Shown here: positions 49,617 through 61,000 of the stretch, piece after piece
Layout of the letters: each line of letters opens with the position of its first letter
Position numbering within the stretch: the first letter of the stretch is position 1
Assembly: GCA_032622095.1 (NCBI GenBank)
Contig: CP136065.1
Coordinates: 242,957,530 to 243,021,529 of the forward strand
Origin: Siphonodentalium dalli
Lineage: Eukaryota > Mollusca > Scaphopoda > Gadilida > Siphonodentaliidae
Direction of reading: 5' to 3'
Length of the DNA: 64,000 nucleotides
Notes under the pieces: model-generated
Seen by the model: the letters and a program-made list of their open reading frames with translations, nothing else
Told to the model about the DNA's origin: nothing
Databases searched by the model: none
Program-made: the position numbers and the translations under genes

Positions 49617-52600
49617 TAGTCTGGTGGATAAACTTTTAGGATCAACCTAGAAAAAATTCGGACTAAGTTGGTTTTTATACCATTTTGAAGAGGAAGCTCT
49701 CCTCTATAATATATCCAAAATCCGCTAAAATCCGCTTTGAGCATTTTTTGTAATTCAAGATGGCGTCCAAGATGGCTGCCATTTTCCTATAAGTCAGCTT
49801 GATGCAATTATAGTGAGAACAACTTGTCATATGTATACACATGTATACATTTTTGTGAGGCTATGACATAACGCCATCTTTATGTGCCATAATTGGAACT
49901 CCCCATCCAAGATGGCCGCCGAAATGGCGACCGGAAGTTGATTTTTTACGTTTTTAACTAATACTTTTAAGATAAGTTTCTGTGGTTTGGAACTGGTTAA
50001 GAATTGTGACTTTATTTTGTATACAGCATATTAACTGACCATTGGAGCAATGCAATATGCTGATCGTGGGGTCCACACCCCTCCGATCACTCAAACATTC
50101 GATTTTACAAAACGCGGTATAACATTTCACAAAAGATCCCCTTTGGGATTCTGGTCATATTTCACCAATAAGTGGGAAGAACTGTGCAATGTAAGTGATG
50201 GATTCTATATCTTATTGATATTCGAACTCAATGGTACCAAAATTGTCAGTTTGGCTCAAAATGGCTGTCAAAATGGCCGCCAACATATGGAAAATGGTAA
50301 TTATTATCCCAGCGTGCCATGCAACCGCTTACAAGTTGTGGTGATGTACACAAATGACTATTCTGTCTTATATACATTGAATACCAACATTTCTTATGCA
50401 CCTTGATTAATTGTTACTATTTACTATTCTGAAATTACCAGATTTATGGGATTTTTCTATCACAAACAGCATCAACCTCGGCAAAAAAAAAATAACTTTT
50501 CATGTTTGGACCATTTTTTTCAAGTAAAATGGAACTATCTTTAGTATCAAATGTTCTTTTTATTTTGATATGCCTTAAATATGGCATAGTGTGGTGTTTT
50601 AGACAATATTACTCAAGATGACTTGCGAAATGGCAACCAAATTTGGTAAAAAGTTTATATTCCGAACATTATTCTCTGATGTTCCGAAATATTAGCAAAT
50701 TGTGACTCACTTGGTTATTAAACATGCTACTTAATCAACTGACAACTTAATCTTATATTATGGTTGTCCCAGCACCTTATGAGGCACGACAAATTCATTT
50801 TAAGGGATGCAGTATGGATTTTGCCGAACACCTCTTTTGGGATTCTGTCCATGTTTTTTAACGGAAACAGACAGAATGTTGTAACTGAACTGAAAGGTAT
50901 CATATTATGTGGCTACTCTGACTCATTAGCATACAAATTTATTAACTAATAAACTATTGTCAGGAAAACCGTTTTCTTCACATTGCATATAAAACGCAAT
51001 TAATGTGGAGAACACTCTGATATTACATCAATCGATTAACATATATCCTTGAGTTATTGTGGAAAGCGATAGTCAAACAAAAGTGCACCAGTACAAATCA
51101 CACATGAGCATGCAGTCACTCCATATATACATGAACACACGTAAATGGCCATGTATAGACATACACATCACCCATTACCATCCATACAGCCACAATTGGG
51201 TTTACCCATGCACCAACGCATGGCCCTATAGCCGTGACTAACCATGCAGACACACCAGGTATACTCCAACACCTCGCATGACCTCTATACATATTCGCTA
51301 CATACATGGATACAAAGTAACCTCTTGTATACCCTTTCGCCTAACCATAGGCCATACAGTCACTCCATGTATATGTATTTGTTACATGCATAGCTATACA
51401 GCCACTAAAGATATACATATACACCTCACCGATGACCATACAGTCACTCCATACCTGTTCGCTACATCCATGATCATACATCACTTCTTGTATACCTATT
51501 TACCTCACCAGTGGTCATAGAGTCTCACTCCCTGTATATATACATATTTGCGACACCCGAGGCCATATAGCCACTCAAGATATACATATACACCCAACCC
51601 AAAACCATAGTCACTCCATGTATATACATATAGACCTCACAAAAGTGGCCTTACAGCCCTTCTAGATATATCAATGTCTCATACCGCGCGTACGGCCATT
51701 CATACACTCCAGACTTGCACATACACCTGATCCATGGCAATTCAGCCTCTTGCTGTATACGGATAAACCACATTCGTGATCATAGTCACTCCTTGTATAT
51801 CAATTCACCCAACCATTAATTTTGCCATACTGTCAATCCCTATATACATATGTACATATTGGCCGTGCCATGGCCATGTGGTCACTCATGATACACATAT
51901 ATACACCTCACCCATGACCACAGCATCACTCCAGGTGTATATATAGATACCTCATCAATGGCCACAGCATCTAGCTATACCAATACCCCGAACACACGGC
52001 CATTCGTACTTCAGACTTGCATATAGAGCTCAATCGTGACAATTTAGCCACTCGCTGTATACATATACACCCTCTCCATGAGCATTCAGCTATTCACTGT
52101 ATACGCGTACACACCAACAATGACAATACAATAGGCCATACACATAAACATAGACATCCCACCCATCGCCATGAGGTCACTCTTTATATACACTAGCCGC
52201 CAATGGACATCAAAGTGTACTCCAGGTATGCATATACACTTCAACAATGACCGTGCAGTCATTCCATGTACACATATACACATTGCCCATAACCATACAA
52301 CCACACCTTATTTATACATACAGCCATCCATTACCATAAATCCAACATATGTATACATATACACCCACCCATGACAATACAGCCACCCGATGTACATATG
52401 TACAGCCCACCCCTGACCACACAGTTACTCCATATATACATACAGGACAGTGTAGCTGCTATCGTTATGATCATACACCACTTCAATGACCAGACAGCCA
52501 CTCACTCTAAACATGTTCACCTGACACATCAACATACTGCTACTCCTTATATACCTATACCTCACTATGGACATCCCATCCATGACCATATGGTCACACA

Positions 52601-53982
52601 TTGTATAACTATTCATATGATTCATGGATACAATAACTCCATGTATACCTACTCACATCGCCTATGACCATACAGTCAACAGACATACACACTGTATTAA
52701 GTTGATCAATGTTGATGCTAATGTGCCAGAATACCCACATAATATGATCCCTTTCAGTTCCGTATCCACGTTCTGCCCATTTCCGTTCAAACACAAGGAA
52801 GCTTTTGGCAAAATCCATATTGCATTCCTCAAAATGTACTTGTCATGACTCGTAGGATACCGGGACCATCAGAATAGAACACTTAGTTGATTAAGTAGCA
52901 TGTGAGTCACCATTGATTATGCATACATATACACCACGTATATACACATATGTATATGTATATAATAATGTTTACCAAAAATGTTGCCATTTTGGAAGCC
53001 ATCTTGAGTAATTTTGTCTAAAATAAATAATTGTGACACATGTAACACATATCAAAACAATAAACATCTTTGATACCAAACATAGTTCCATTTTACTTTT
53101 AAAAAAATGGCTCAAACCTGAACATCGATTTTTTGCTGATTTTGATATCCGGTTTGTGACAGAAAATTTCGAATAATTCTTGTAATTTCAGTGGCTAAAA
53201 TAGTAATACATACCCAATGTGCATCATAAATGTTAGTACTCAAGCTATATAAGACAGAATAGCTAATTGTGTGCATCACCACAACTTGTTTCATGGCATC
53301 GCTGGGATAATAATTAGCATTTTCCATATTGTGGTGGCCATTTTGGCAGCCATTTTGAGCCAAAGTGACAATTTTAGTACCATTGAGTTCGAATATCAAT
53401 AAGATATAGAATGCATAACTTACATTACACAGTTATTCCCAGTTTTTGGTGAAATGTGATTAGAATCTCGGGGATATTTTGTGAAATGTTATACCGCGTT
53501 TTGTAAAATCGAATTTGTTTGAGTGATCGGAATGGGTGTGGACCCCACGAACAGCATATTTCATTGCTCCAATGGTCAGTTAACATGCTATATACAAAAT
53601 AAAGTCACAATTCTCAACCAGTTCCAAATCACAGGAACTTATCTTAAAGATATTAGTAAAAAAAAACGTACAAATTCCACTTTCGGTCGCCATTTTGGCG
53701 GCCATCTTGGACGGGGAGTTCCAATTTTGCACATAAAGGTGGCGTTATGTCTTAGCTTCATAAACATGTATACATGTGTATACATATGACAAGATTTTCT
53801 CACTATAATTGCATCAAGCTGACTTATAGGAAAATGGCAGCCATCTTGAATTACAAAAAATGCTCAAAACGGATTTTAGCGGATTTTGGATATGTTATAG
53901 AGGATATATTCCTCTTCAAAATGGTATACAAACCAACTTAGTCCAAATTTTTTCTAGGTCAAACCTTTTATCGACCAGACTA
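49617..53982. mobile_element. TAG..CTA palindromic transposon C carrying a satellite core
   Basis: 4366 bp with ends TAGTCTGGTGGATAAA and TAGTCTGGTCGATAAA (read inward) and duplication ATA (49614-49616 and 53983-53985). Inverted arms of over 1 kb (49617-about 50980 and about 52890-53982) carry AAGATGGC motifs. The core is a tandem array (see 51080-52840). Non-autonomous. Confidence 0.87.
51080..52840. repeat. ~45-bp degenerate satellite inside transposon C
   Basis: Repeats of the type CATACAGTCACTCCATGTATATACATATACACCTCACCCATGACCA, here diverged and in one orientation. ORFs running through it on both strands are accidental. Confidence 0.85.
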
Positions 53983-54009
53983 ATATGTGAGATTCAAAAC
54001 GCTTTAATA

Positions 54010-54250
54010 CATTCATGTTTGATGTGTATAATTGGTCATTTGGCCAATTTGACATATTGACTACATATACACTTCCCATTTAGGCAAACTGTCAAATTCA
54101 GGGCAGTGAATTTCAGTCATCTGGTCAAATGACTGAACATTTTAGGCATTTGGCCAAATGACTGGCGGTCACAGACATTTCACCAAATAACTGAAAATTT
54201 TAGGCATTTGGCCAAATGACTGATTTGACATATTGACTGTAACATATATA
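54010..54250. repeat. Short repeat cluster around CATTTGGCCAAATGACTG
   Basis: Three or more copies of the palindromic CATTTGGCCAAATGACTG, bracketed by TTTGACATATTGACT repeated near 54050 and 54225. Confidence 0.7.
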
Positions 54251-54429
54251 CTACACTGTGTTGTCGCTTTCAAATGGCTGGTTAAAACGTGTAACAAAAA
54301 ACTTCTGCCTGGAAAATTTCCCTCATGCTATCGGAAATGCTATAATTTTGTTTTGCCTTAGTCGTGATTGTGGTGAGATTATTGCGAAATCCAGGACCCC
54401 CGATGGACCGTACGCGCATACAAGTACAT

Positions 54430-54785
54430 GTATGTCAACATATCCTCGCACAAAATCGACATATAATGTGAAATAGGTACATGTGATTATTCGATTCTGA
54501 AATAAGCAGAAAATGGAGTTATGTCCGTTATTTCGTTTTATGGCGCGGGCCACAGCGAAAGCACACGATAGAGAGCGTACACCTAAAAGGTCGTGAGTTA
54601 GCTTATATGTGTCAGTGTGCGCACATAATCTGCTTAGAATCGCCTCATTATGAGTCGATGATGTGACTAATTAATAAATCGCTCTCATTTATAGCACATT
54701 ATCGACTCAAAATGAGGCGATTCTTAGCAGAATATCAAACTAAAACACGTTCTATTGTAAGCAGATAATGTGCGAATTTTCGGGA
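54430..54785. repeat. Dispersed repeat with GGCGCGGGCC motif
   Basis: Third locus of the repeat seen at 18600-19135 and in the 2.1-kb units. Includes the hairpin GAATCGCCTCATTATGAGTC / GACTCAAAATGAGGCGATTC. Confidence 0.8.
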
Positions 54786-55219
54786 AAACAGGCTGTTTAT
54801 GTATACATTTATGTAACAACGTTTGTGATGCATTTACCGGGAACTATAACGCCCCGTTCACGGATACAAGGACATATAATCACAAATATGAAATCATGTT
54901 TTTTCTAAATAAGTTACTAAACGTACAGTATGCTCTGAGTTTGAATGTATCTATCTACTGGTCTACACTGATATTTAATGTATCTATCTACTGGTCTACA
55001 CTGATATTTAATGTATCTATCTACTGGTCTACACTGATATTTAATGTATCTATCTACTGGTCTACACTGTTATTTAATGTATCTATCTACTGGTCTACAC
55101 TGATATTTAATGTATCTATCTACTGGTCTACACTAATATTTAATGTATCTATCTACTGGTCTACACTGATATTGCTGAAAACTGATGTGGGCACCGTGGA
55201 AAACACTTTTTTATTTTAA
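54770..55219 (+). CDS. 149-codon repeat ORF (11-residue period), doubtful
   Basis: An open frame that reads the 33-bp minisatellite as FNVSIYWSTLI repeats. The unit length is a multiple of three, so openness is expected by chance once one unit is open. The N-terminal part overlaps a dispersed repeat. Not supported as a gene. Confidence 0.12.
   Translation: MRIFGKTGCLCIHLCNNVCDAFTGNYNAPFTDTRTYNHKYEIMFFLNKLLNVQYALSLNVSIYWSTLIFNVSIYWSTLIFNVSIYWSTLIFNVSIYWSTLLFNVSIYWSTLIFNVSIYWSTLIFNVSIYWSTLILLKTDVGTVENTFLF
54944..55173. repeat. 33-bp minisatellite, 7 copies
   Basis: Near-identical units AATGTATCTATCTACTGGTC plus TACACTGATATTT. Confidence 0.95.
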
Positions 55220-55559
55220 GGACAGATAATCCAGTGTTCTGGGCTGTAATATTTTATTGCTTTAGTTACCTTTATATTGATATTTGAAAACTGCCACGGG
55301 ACAGACTGGTCTAGACATTATTAGTGCGGTTTCCACTACCGGAGTCCAAGACAGGGGTACCTCTACTGTATGACCAGGATACGTATATCCTCTGCCAATA
55401 TTTCATGGTATCACAAAAGGCGTCAACAAGTCAATTGGCTATATTAGTATTTACAACATAAGTCATGGAACTGATAGTGTACCCCTACAACCCCCCTCAC
55501 AAAAATTAACTTCACCCACCCATTTCTTCCTTATTATGTCCCTCAACTTTTAAGCAATG
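55220..55559. other. Intergenic
   Basis: Nothing recognised. Confidence 0.5.
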
Positions 55560-56115
55560 TTAACAAGATAATATAGTGGCCGTCTAGACACCAGACAAAA
55601 TGTTGTCAAACATGGCCGCCGTTTTTTTAAAGGGGCACTAAGTCAATTTGATGTAAATTATAGTGAGCAAATCATGTCAAATGTATACAAATGTATATAT
55701 GTTTGTGATGCTATGATATAATACAACCCTTTTTTGGGGGCAAAATTGGAACTTAATGTACAAGATGGTCACCAAAGTGGTACCCGGCATTGGACAATTT
55801 GACGTGTATTCACTAATAAATTCTAGATCAGTTTCTGCTGTTTGGAACTGACTGAGAATTGTGACTTTAGTTTATATTTTCATGTTAACTGATCATTGGA
55901 GCAATGCGGTATGCCACTCATGGCTGCCAAAATGGCGGCCAACCTATGGAAAATTGTAGATATTGCCCCAACGTGCCCTGCAATCGCTTACAATATGTCG
56001 TTGTTGAATAAAATCGACTACTATGCCTTATATACTTTGAAAACTAACATACTAAGATTGCTGATGCGCAAAGTTGTAATCGGCAAATATTACTTTGCAG
56101 GTTTGGGCCATTCTT
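55560..56115. mobile_element. Diverged fragment of transposon C family
   Basis: Aligns with the left arm of transposon C (about 49760-50400): TTGATG.AATTATAGTGAG, ACATGTATACA-like stretch, GGAACTG..GAGAATTGTGACTTTA, TTAACTGA(C/T)CATTGGAGCAATGC. An internal deletion and no clear terminus. Confidence 0.75.
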
Positions 56116-56334
56116 AGCTCAACTTTACTTTGAGGGACCCTGTAGGCTGATACATTAAATGAGTCTCTTAGGCCTTCTTCAGTTGATATTATTCAGACAA
56201 AATCACATGATGGCATTCAGATAAACATACAAATAACAATGGCGGATATTTTACAACGATGGTAAAGGTCTTTCGTCAGAGAACGTCAACTAACACAAAG
56301 CAACGCAATCGCAGCATTGACATCCAAAAGTTGG
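56116..56334. other. Intergenic
   Basis: Nothing recognised. Confidence 0.45.
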
Positions 56335-56713
56335 CGCCATTTCCCCTAGCGTTGAAAACGCGACCAGTCCAGGTTTTCAACTTTGCTATCCATCTGTCTT
56401 CACGTATCAGTCTCAGCTGTTTGTTCCCATTAACCTTTCTAAAACCGATACCATTATGTTGTCAATGGAATGTCCGGGTTGATTAAAATTAAAATGCCCA
56501 TAGGCCGGCTTATCATCGTGAAGTCGAATATCGCTCAGATGTTCAACAATTGTCTCTCTGTCTCACCAACGTACACAGCGGATCCACATATCAAACAACT
56601 TATACAATATATCACATTTCTGGTTTCTACATACTTTATATTCTGCATTCCGTGTCGTATTTTTAACTTCATCCAAACTCACAATTGTGCAAGTGGCACA
56701 CGAATCCGTACAT
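56335..56713 (-). pseudogene. Penelope-like element GIY-YIG endonuclease fragment
   Basis: On the minus strand, in successive frames, it reads DSCATCTIV, NVIYCISCLICGSAVYVGET, then EHLSDIRLHDDKP..GHFNFNQPGHS and LIREDRWIAKLKTW. The order NVIY.ISC..CG..YVGET.R....EH...I......HFN..HS......RE..WI..L is the C-terminal GIY-YIG endonuclease of Penelope-like retroelements, which nicks target DNA for insertion. At least three frame changes break it, so it is dead. The reverse transcriptase part is absent. Confidence 0.75.
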
Positions 56714-56934
56714 AACCGGGTTTAGGGGAGATAACCAGGAAGCATATGGATATTCTATATGAATCAGACCGGATGCAGACGTTTTTTTTCCGAGCCGCCT
56801 TTAATCTCATACAGGAGACAGTAGTTTGGGAGATATTCTGGATCATCGTAAAACGAGTAGATCTGTGTCGATGCCGTCAGTTATGTACGGATTCGTGTGC
56901 CACTTGCACAATTATTAGTTTCGATGAAGTTAAA
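56663..56934. repeat. Inverted pair of Penelope fragments
   Basis: Arms 56663-56713 and 56882-56934 are inverted copies sharing GTACGGATTCGTGTGCCACT and TGCACAATT. The + strand arm also reads DSCATCTII, so two fragments of the same element lie head to head. Confidence 0.75.
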
Positions 56935-57154
56935 TGGAATTAATTCTGGAAAATTATTCGCAGGCCTTATCATTTTCATTCAAAAATGTTAATTTTGCAG
57001 TATTGTCGCTAGCTATTGCAATGGCAACAACATATGTGCTATATACTAAATTTAGCGAATCAACCTGAAAAATATAATACTAATATTAACCCAACACCTC
57101 TGTCACAAGGCTAAGTGTTTCCAAACCGCGGCCTTTTCCCAAATATGTCATGTC

Positions 57155-57168
57155 GTTGCCATGGAAAC
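57155..57168. promoter_or_regulatory. RFX X-box-like motif
   Basis: GTTGCCATGGAAAC matches the palindromic RFX site. No neighbouring gene start is known, so function is speculative. Confidence 0.25.
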
Positions 57169-57487
57169 CAGAAAGTATACTGAACCATGACCGCAGCCTG
57201 GGCACCCCCTCCAAAATTGCTTACCATATCCCATTGTACATATCGGCAAAGTTTCATGCTTTTATGCGGTCTGTCACGATTTTGCAAAGTTTTGACCCTA
57301 AGCTATGATCCGAGTATGCAACAGCGGGTGGGGACTCGCATATTAGCCAGGGTGCTTGTTTACGGCGCATTCCAATGTGACCAATTAGCGACGCTTCTAT
57401 GAGTATAGAAACATACACATAATGTGTAATAAATATAAAAGACAATTACAAAATCGCTGACAGAGTCACGATGCACGTGGCCCCGAC

Positions 57488-57499
57488 TGACGTCACGTG
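57488..57499. promoter_or_regulatory. CRE overlapping E-box
   Basis: TGACGTCACGTG combines a full CREB site with CACGTG. An isolated motif, speculative. Confidence 0.25.
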
Positions 57500-58070
57500 C
57501 AGTAACTGCAGCTGAATCAATGATGAGGGGGATATACCATGTATATTTCTATACTTCAAAGACAGCAAACGATCAATTAATCTGCAACTGACATGCACTC
57601 AATTGGAATGATTATTTGTGGTCTTGAATCTTCGCTACATATCATATTCAAACATAGAAATGATTTGGATATAAAATCAACTACGTCATCTACGCCCATT
57701 CGATCACATTGTTTTACAGTCACCATAATTGAGGTCACGCAGTTTGTACGCATGTATCATCGAATCATCGGCTTTACAGTTTACCTCTCCAAAACAAAGC
57801 GATAAGTTATCGATTCTTTTTTGTAAGATGGAACCTTACACTCATTGTTCAAAAATACATTCAAGCGACCAATTGTCAACTACAATTTGCGTGGTTTTAT
57901 ATTTATCTTTGCTTGAAGTGCTTGTTTGGAAGTGTTTTTATTATATTGAAAATAAATGATTGGTCAATCGATTTTCTAAATCCACATTGTTATATACTTC
58001 CAGCCGTAAGATCAATCTCATTTTCGTCCCACATTGTACATACAACTCTTATAAATCCAAACAGCCACAT

Positions 58071-61000
58071 TAGTCAGGCAGTTTGGTGAAATAATTGTGG
58101 GTTTTTGGCCACAAGCATGAAATTTTCACCAATGATAGAGTTTGACGTAGTGAAAATAATTAGCTATGGGGCCACTTGAAACAAATCCAATATGGCCGCC
58201 AATTTCAAGATGGCCGCCACTACATAATAATTTTCTTATGAATTACGGTACAACTTGTGTGTTTCGTCTTACAGCCATGAGCTGCGATGTATTTTATGTG
58301 GGAAGAGGAACTCTACCATGGATAATCGATTGACACTTTAAAATCCAAGATGGCCGCCATTTTCAAGATGGCCACCACTCTAACAATTTTCTGATGCATT
58401 GCTGTATTCCTTCTGTTTTTTGTCACACAGCATTGAGTTGTGAGTTATGTAGATTTAATTGACACTTACAAAATCCAACATGGCCGCCATTCTATGCCTA
58501 ATCACGTTCACAGTCTCCACTGCAACCACACAGGCTGGTACATTTAAGTTCTGCTTTTGCACATTTGCAGCGTCCACGGCATCCATTCTCCAGTTTACAG
58601 CCACATTTGATCAACTGCTGAATTGCCTTCGATGCTTCTGGGAGCATTGTCCAATACGGTTGCCATTGTCCATTAGCTGATCTGGCCCATCCCCATTCAG
58701 CAGGAGATGGCAATGTAGGATTTGGTGTTAGCGTCTGTCCCCAACAATAACCGGCCTGGTATGCTACCCGTTTGTTTGTGCTCTAGCAGGGCTCCATACG
58801 TTGGTTTGCTAATGTCGATATCAGAGTTGCACACGACCCCATGTCCTCGTGTCGAGATCACTTGCTTGTCTCCAACTTCTAAACCTGTACACAGTTCAGC
58901 AAGGAACCGGAACAGCTCTGCCTTATTTTCTTCATTCCTAAGGAAGGCACTCCAGTTTCAGGGAATCCTGTTTTGAGGAAAATTCAACGCGTCTTCGCAC
59001 ACCTTTCACTCGTTAGCTTCTCGTCATTGATTTGAGGATGTCATGGATGTATTCATCCCGGACAATGTCAAGCCGTTTGCTCACATCATGCAGTTGTGAT
59101 GTTATATGTTTCAAAAACACGTTTTCTCCATATTCTTGAAATGTTTTGCAAGCTCCTGATTTCAACAAGTTAACAGCAACAGCGCCATCAAGAAGTAGAA
59201 CTTCAACGTGGTGTCGGACATCAGGACTCGTTACCGAGGATTCAAGAATGGTGGCTAGATCGGGTTTCGTTCCAGAACGCATCTGGCCATACTGAGCCAA
59301 TGCTGGTGGTGATGGGTGATTCTCGTGCCGAAAGAAGTCGTCTAGATTGCAACCACGAACTTGGCAGGAAATGTATAACTGAGAGAAGAGAGCACAACTC
59401 TTCTTGCGTGCGTTAATCTGCTGCTTATCATGGGATAAGATCCGTTCTGGCGGACAGTGGAAGAGCGGCAATTTGTTATGACGTATCGGCTCGAATAATG
59501 ACTTGTGTCTCTTGCCAATTCGATCATTCACAAGACTTGCAAAGTTGTCCTTTCCGACATGTTGTACTTTACGTATGGCATATATCACTCGCTGGTCAAC
59601 GATATCTCTAGTGTCCAACACCAACAGATCCAGACTGTCTTCATCGAACGGATTACCCATTGTTTCTACAACGGTGACTAGGTCCAACACCTGCTTTTCG
59701 AATGTACTCTGAATGCTTTTGAACTGTTCATGATGATGAAGATCTGATGCTTTTGCATGATCTTCTTCCATTACGGCTTCAAATTCAGCAATGAGTCTGG
59801 TTATTTCTGGTCCCGCAACCATCCATCGACGTAATTCAGATGTATTTTCAGTCAGCCCTATTGCTCCACCATCTCCTTTCACACATTTATTGTTCTGCTC
59901 GTGAGCCTGATCTATCGGAATCCTAGAAAAAGCTCTGCTTGATTTATGCACTACAAAGTTCCCATTTTCGAATTCCTCTGCCAGATGAGGATGTTTCGTT
60001 CCAAGGCTAACCATGTCACGCAGGTGAACTGGTATCCAGCGCGAATAGTGATGATGGTCCAAGGCAAAACACCACGGAATGATCTTCGTCAGAGCGTCCT
60101 TGTACAGTTGGAAATTTCCCTCGCGTAGTGACTGTACAAACGTCAAAACGTCCAATTCAAAGTCCAGTGTTATTGACCAGTAGTGAAACTGAGGATTCGC
60201 TTGTGATCGCTCGACTTTCCATTTATCAAGTGTCGATTGGTCAGCCCCTTCTAGAAGACTGGATGTGTATGACGAATAGCTCTTCTTCATGAATATGTAC
60301 AAAGCACATACTGTCACTTGATGAGCATGTAACGTTCGTGAAACACGCGCAGCCTTGATGAAAGAATCTGCTGTTCCAGATGATGCTATGTTTGCGTCAG
60401 TAATAGCTGCTGTCCACCCACTACCATCGATCCAGTCACCAAGGGTCTTCAGTGCAGCCATCTCTATGTGGAGTCCTCCAAACATGATCAGCAATTTGTC
60501 TTCTCTGTGGGTTTGAGGAAAATTCCACTGGATGATTTTAGCAACTGCAAATAACGGTTGGTCGCAAGCGATGACTGGTACCTGTCCTGGATTAAGGAAG
60601 TCCACAGAATCTTTGATAATGTCCATGGCATGCTTTATCATTGCAGGTGACTTCGAATCATCATCAAACAGTGGCAACAAGACAGATATGTCAATCGGAG
60701 AATTGATATCAGTGGGTTGTATTTTGCTAGCATGGAATGCTGCCCAAGATACTTCCATGTCCTGTTCACTGTCTGTAGAGCTGTTCTCACACACGTCATA
60801 CACATGATTGAGCCCCATACGTACTGCTGCTGAATTGTTGTCGTAAACGTGTCTGATTCACTGATGAAAGGTCCGGGTAACTGGACACTGCAGGTTCTTT
60901 TTCACGAAGGACAACTGGTGCAACAGTTGTATAACCATCTGGTAAAGGCGATATTGTCTTCCTTCTGTTGACATCATTTGGATTGATAACGATCGCATCT

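Larger units (their letters stand above)
56935..58067. other. Intergenic, candidate regulatory motifs only
   Basis: No gene recognised. Holds an X-box-like palindrome and an overlapping CRE/E-box (separate entries). Confidence 0.45.

Noticed and set aside
51059-52848. Several His/Thr/Tyr-rich ORFs on both strands
   Set aside because: Translations of the degenerate ~45-bp satellite in transposon C.
59342-60807. + strand ORFs opposite the 601-codon frame
   Set aside because: Shadows of the minus-strand transposon gene.
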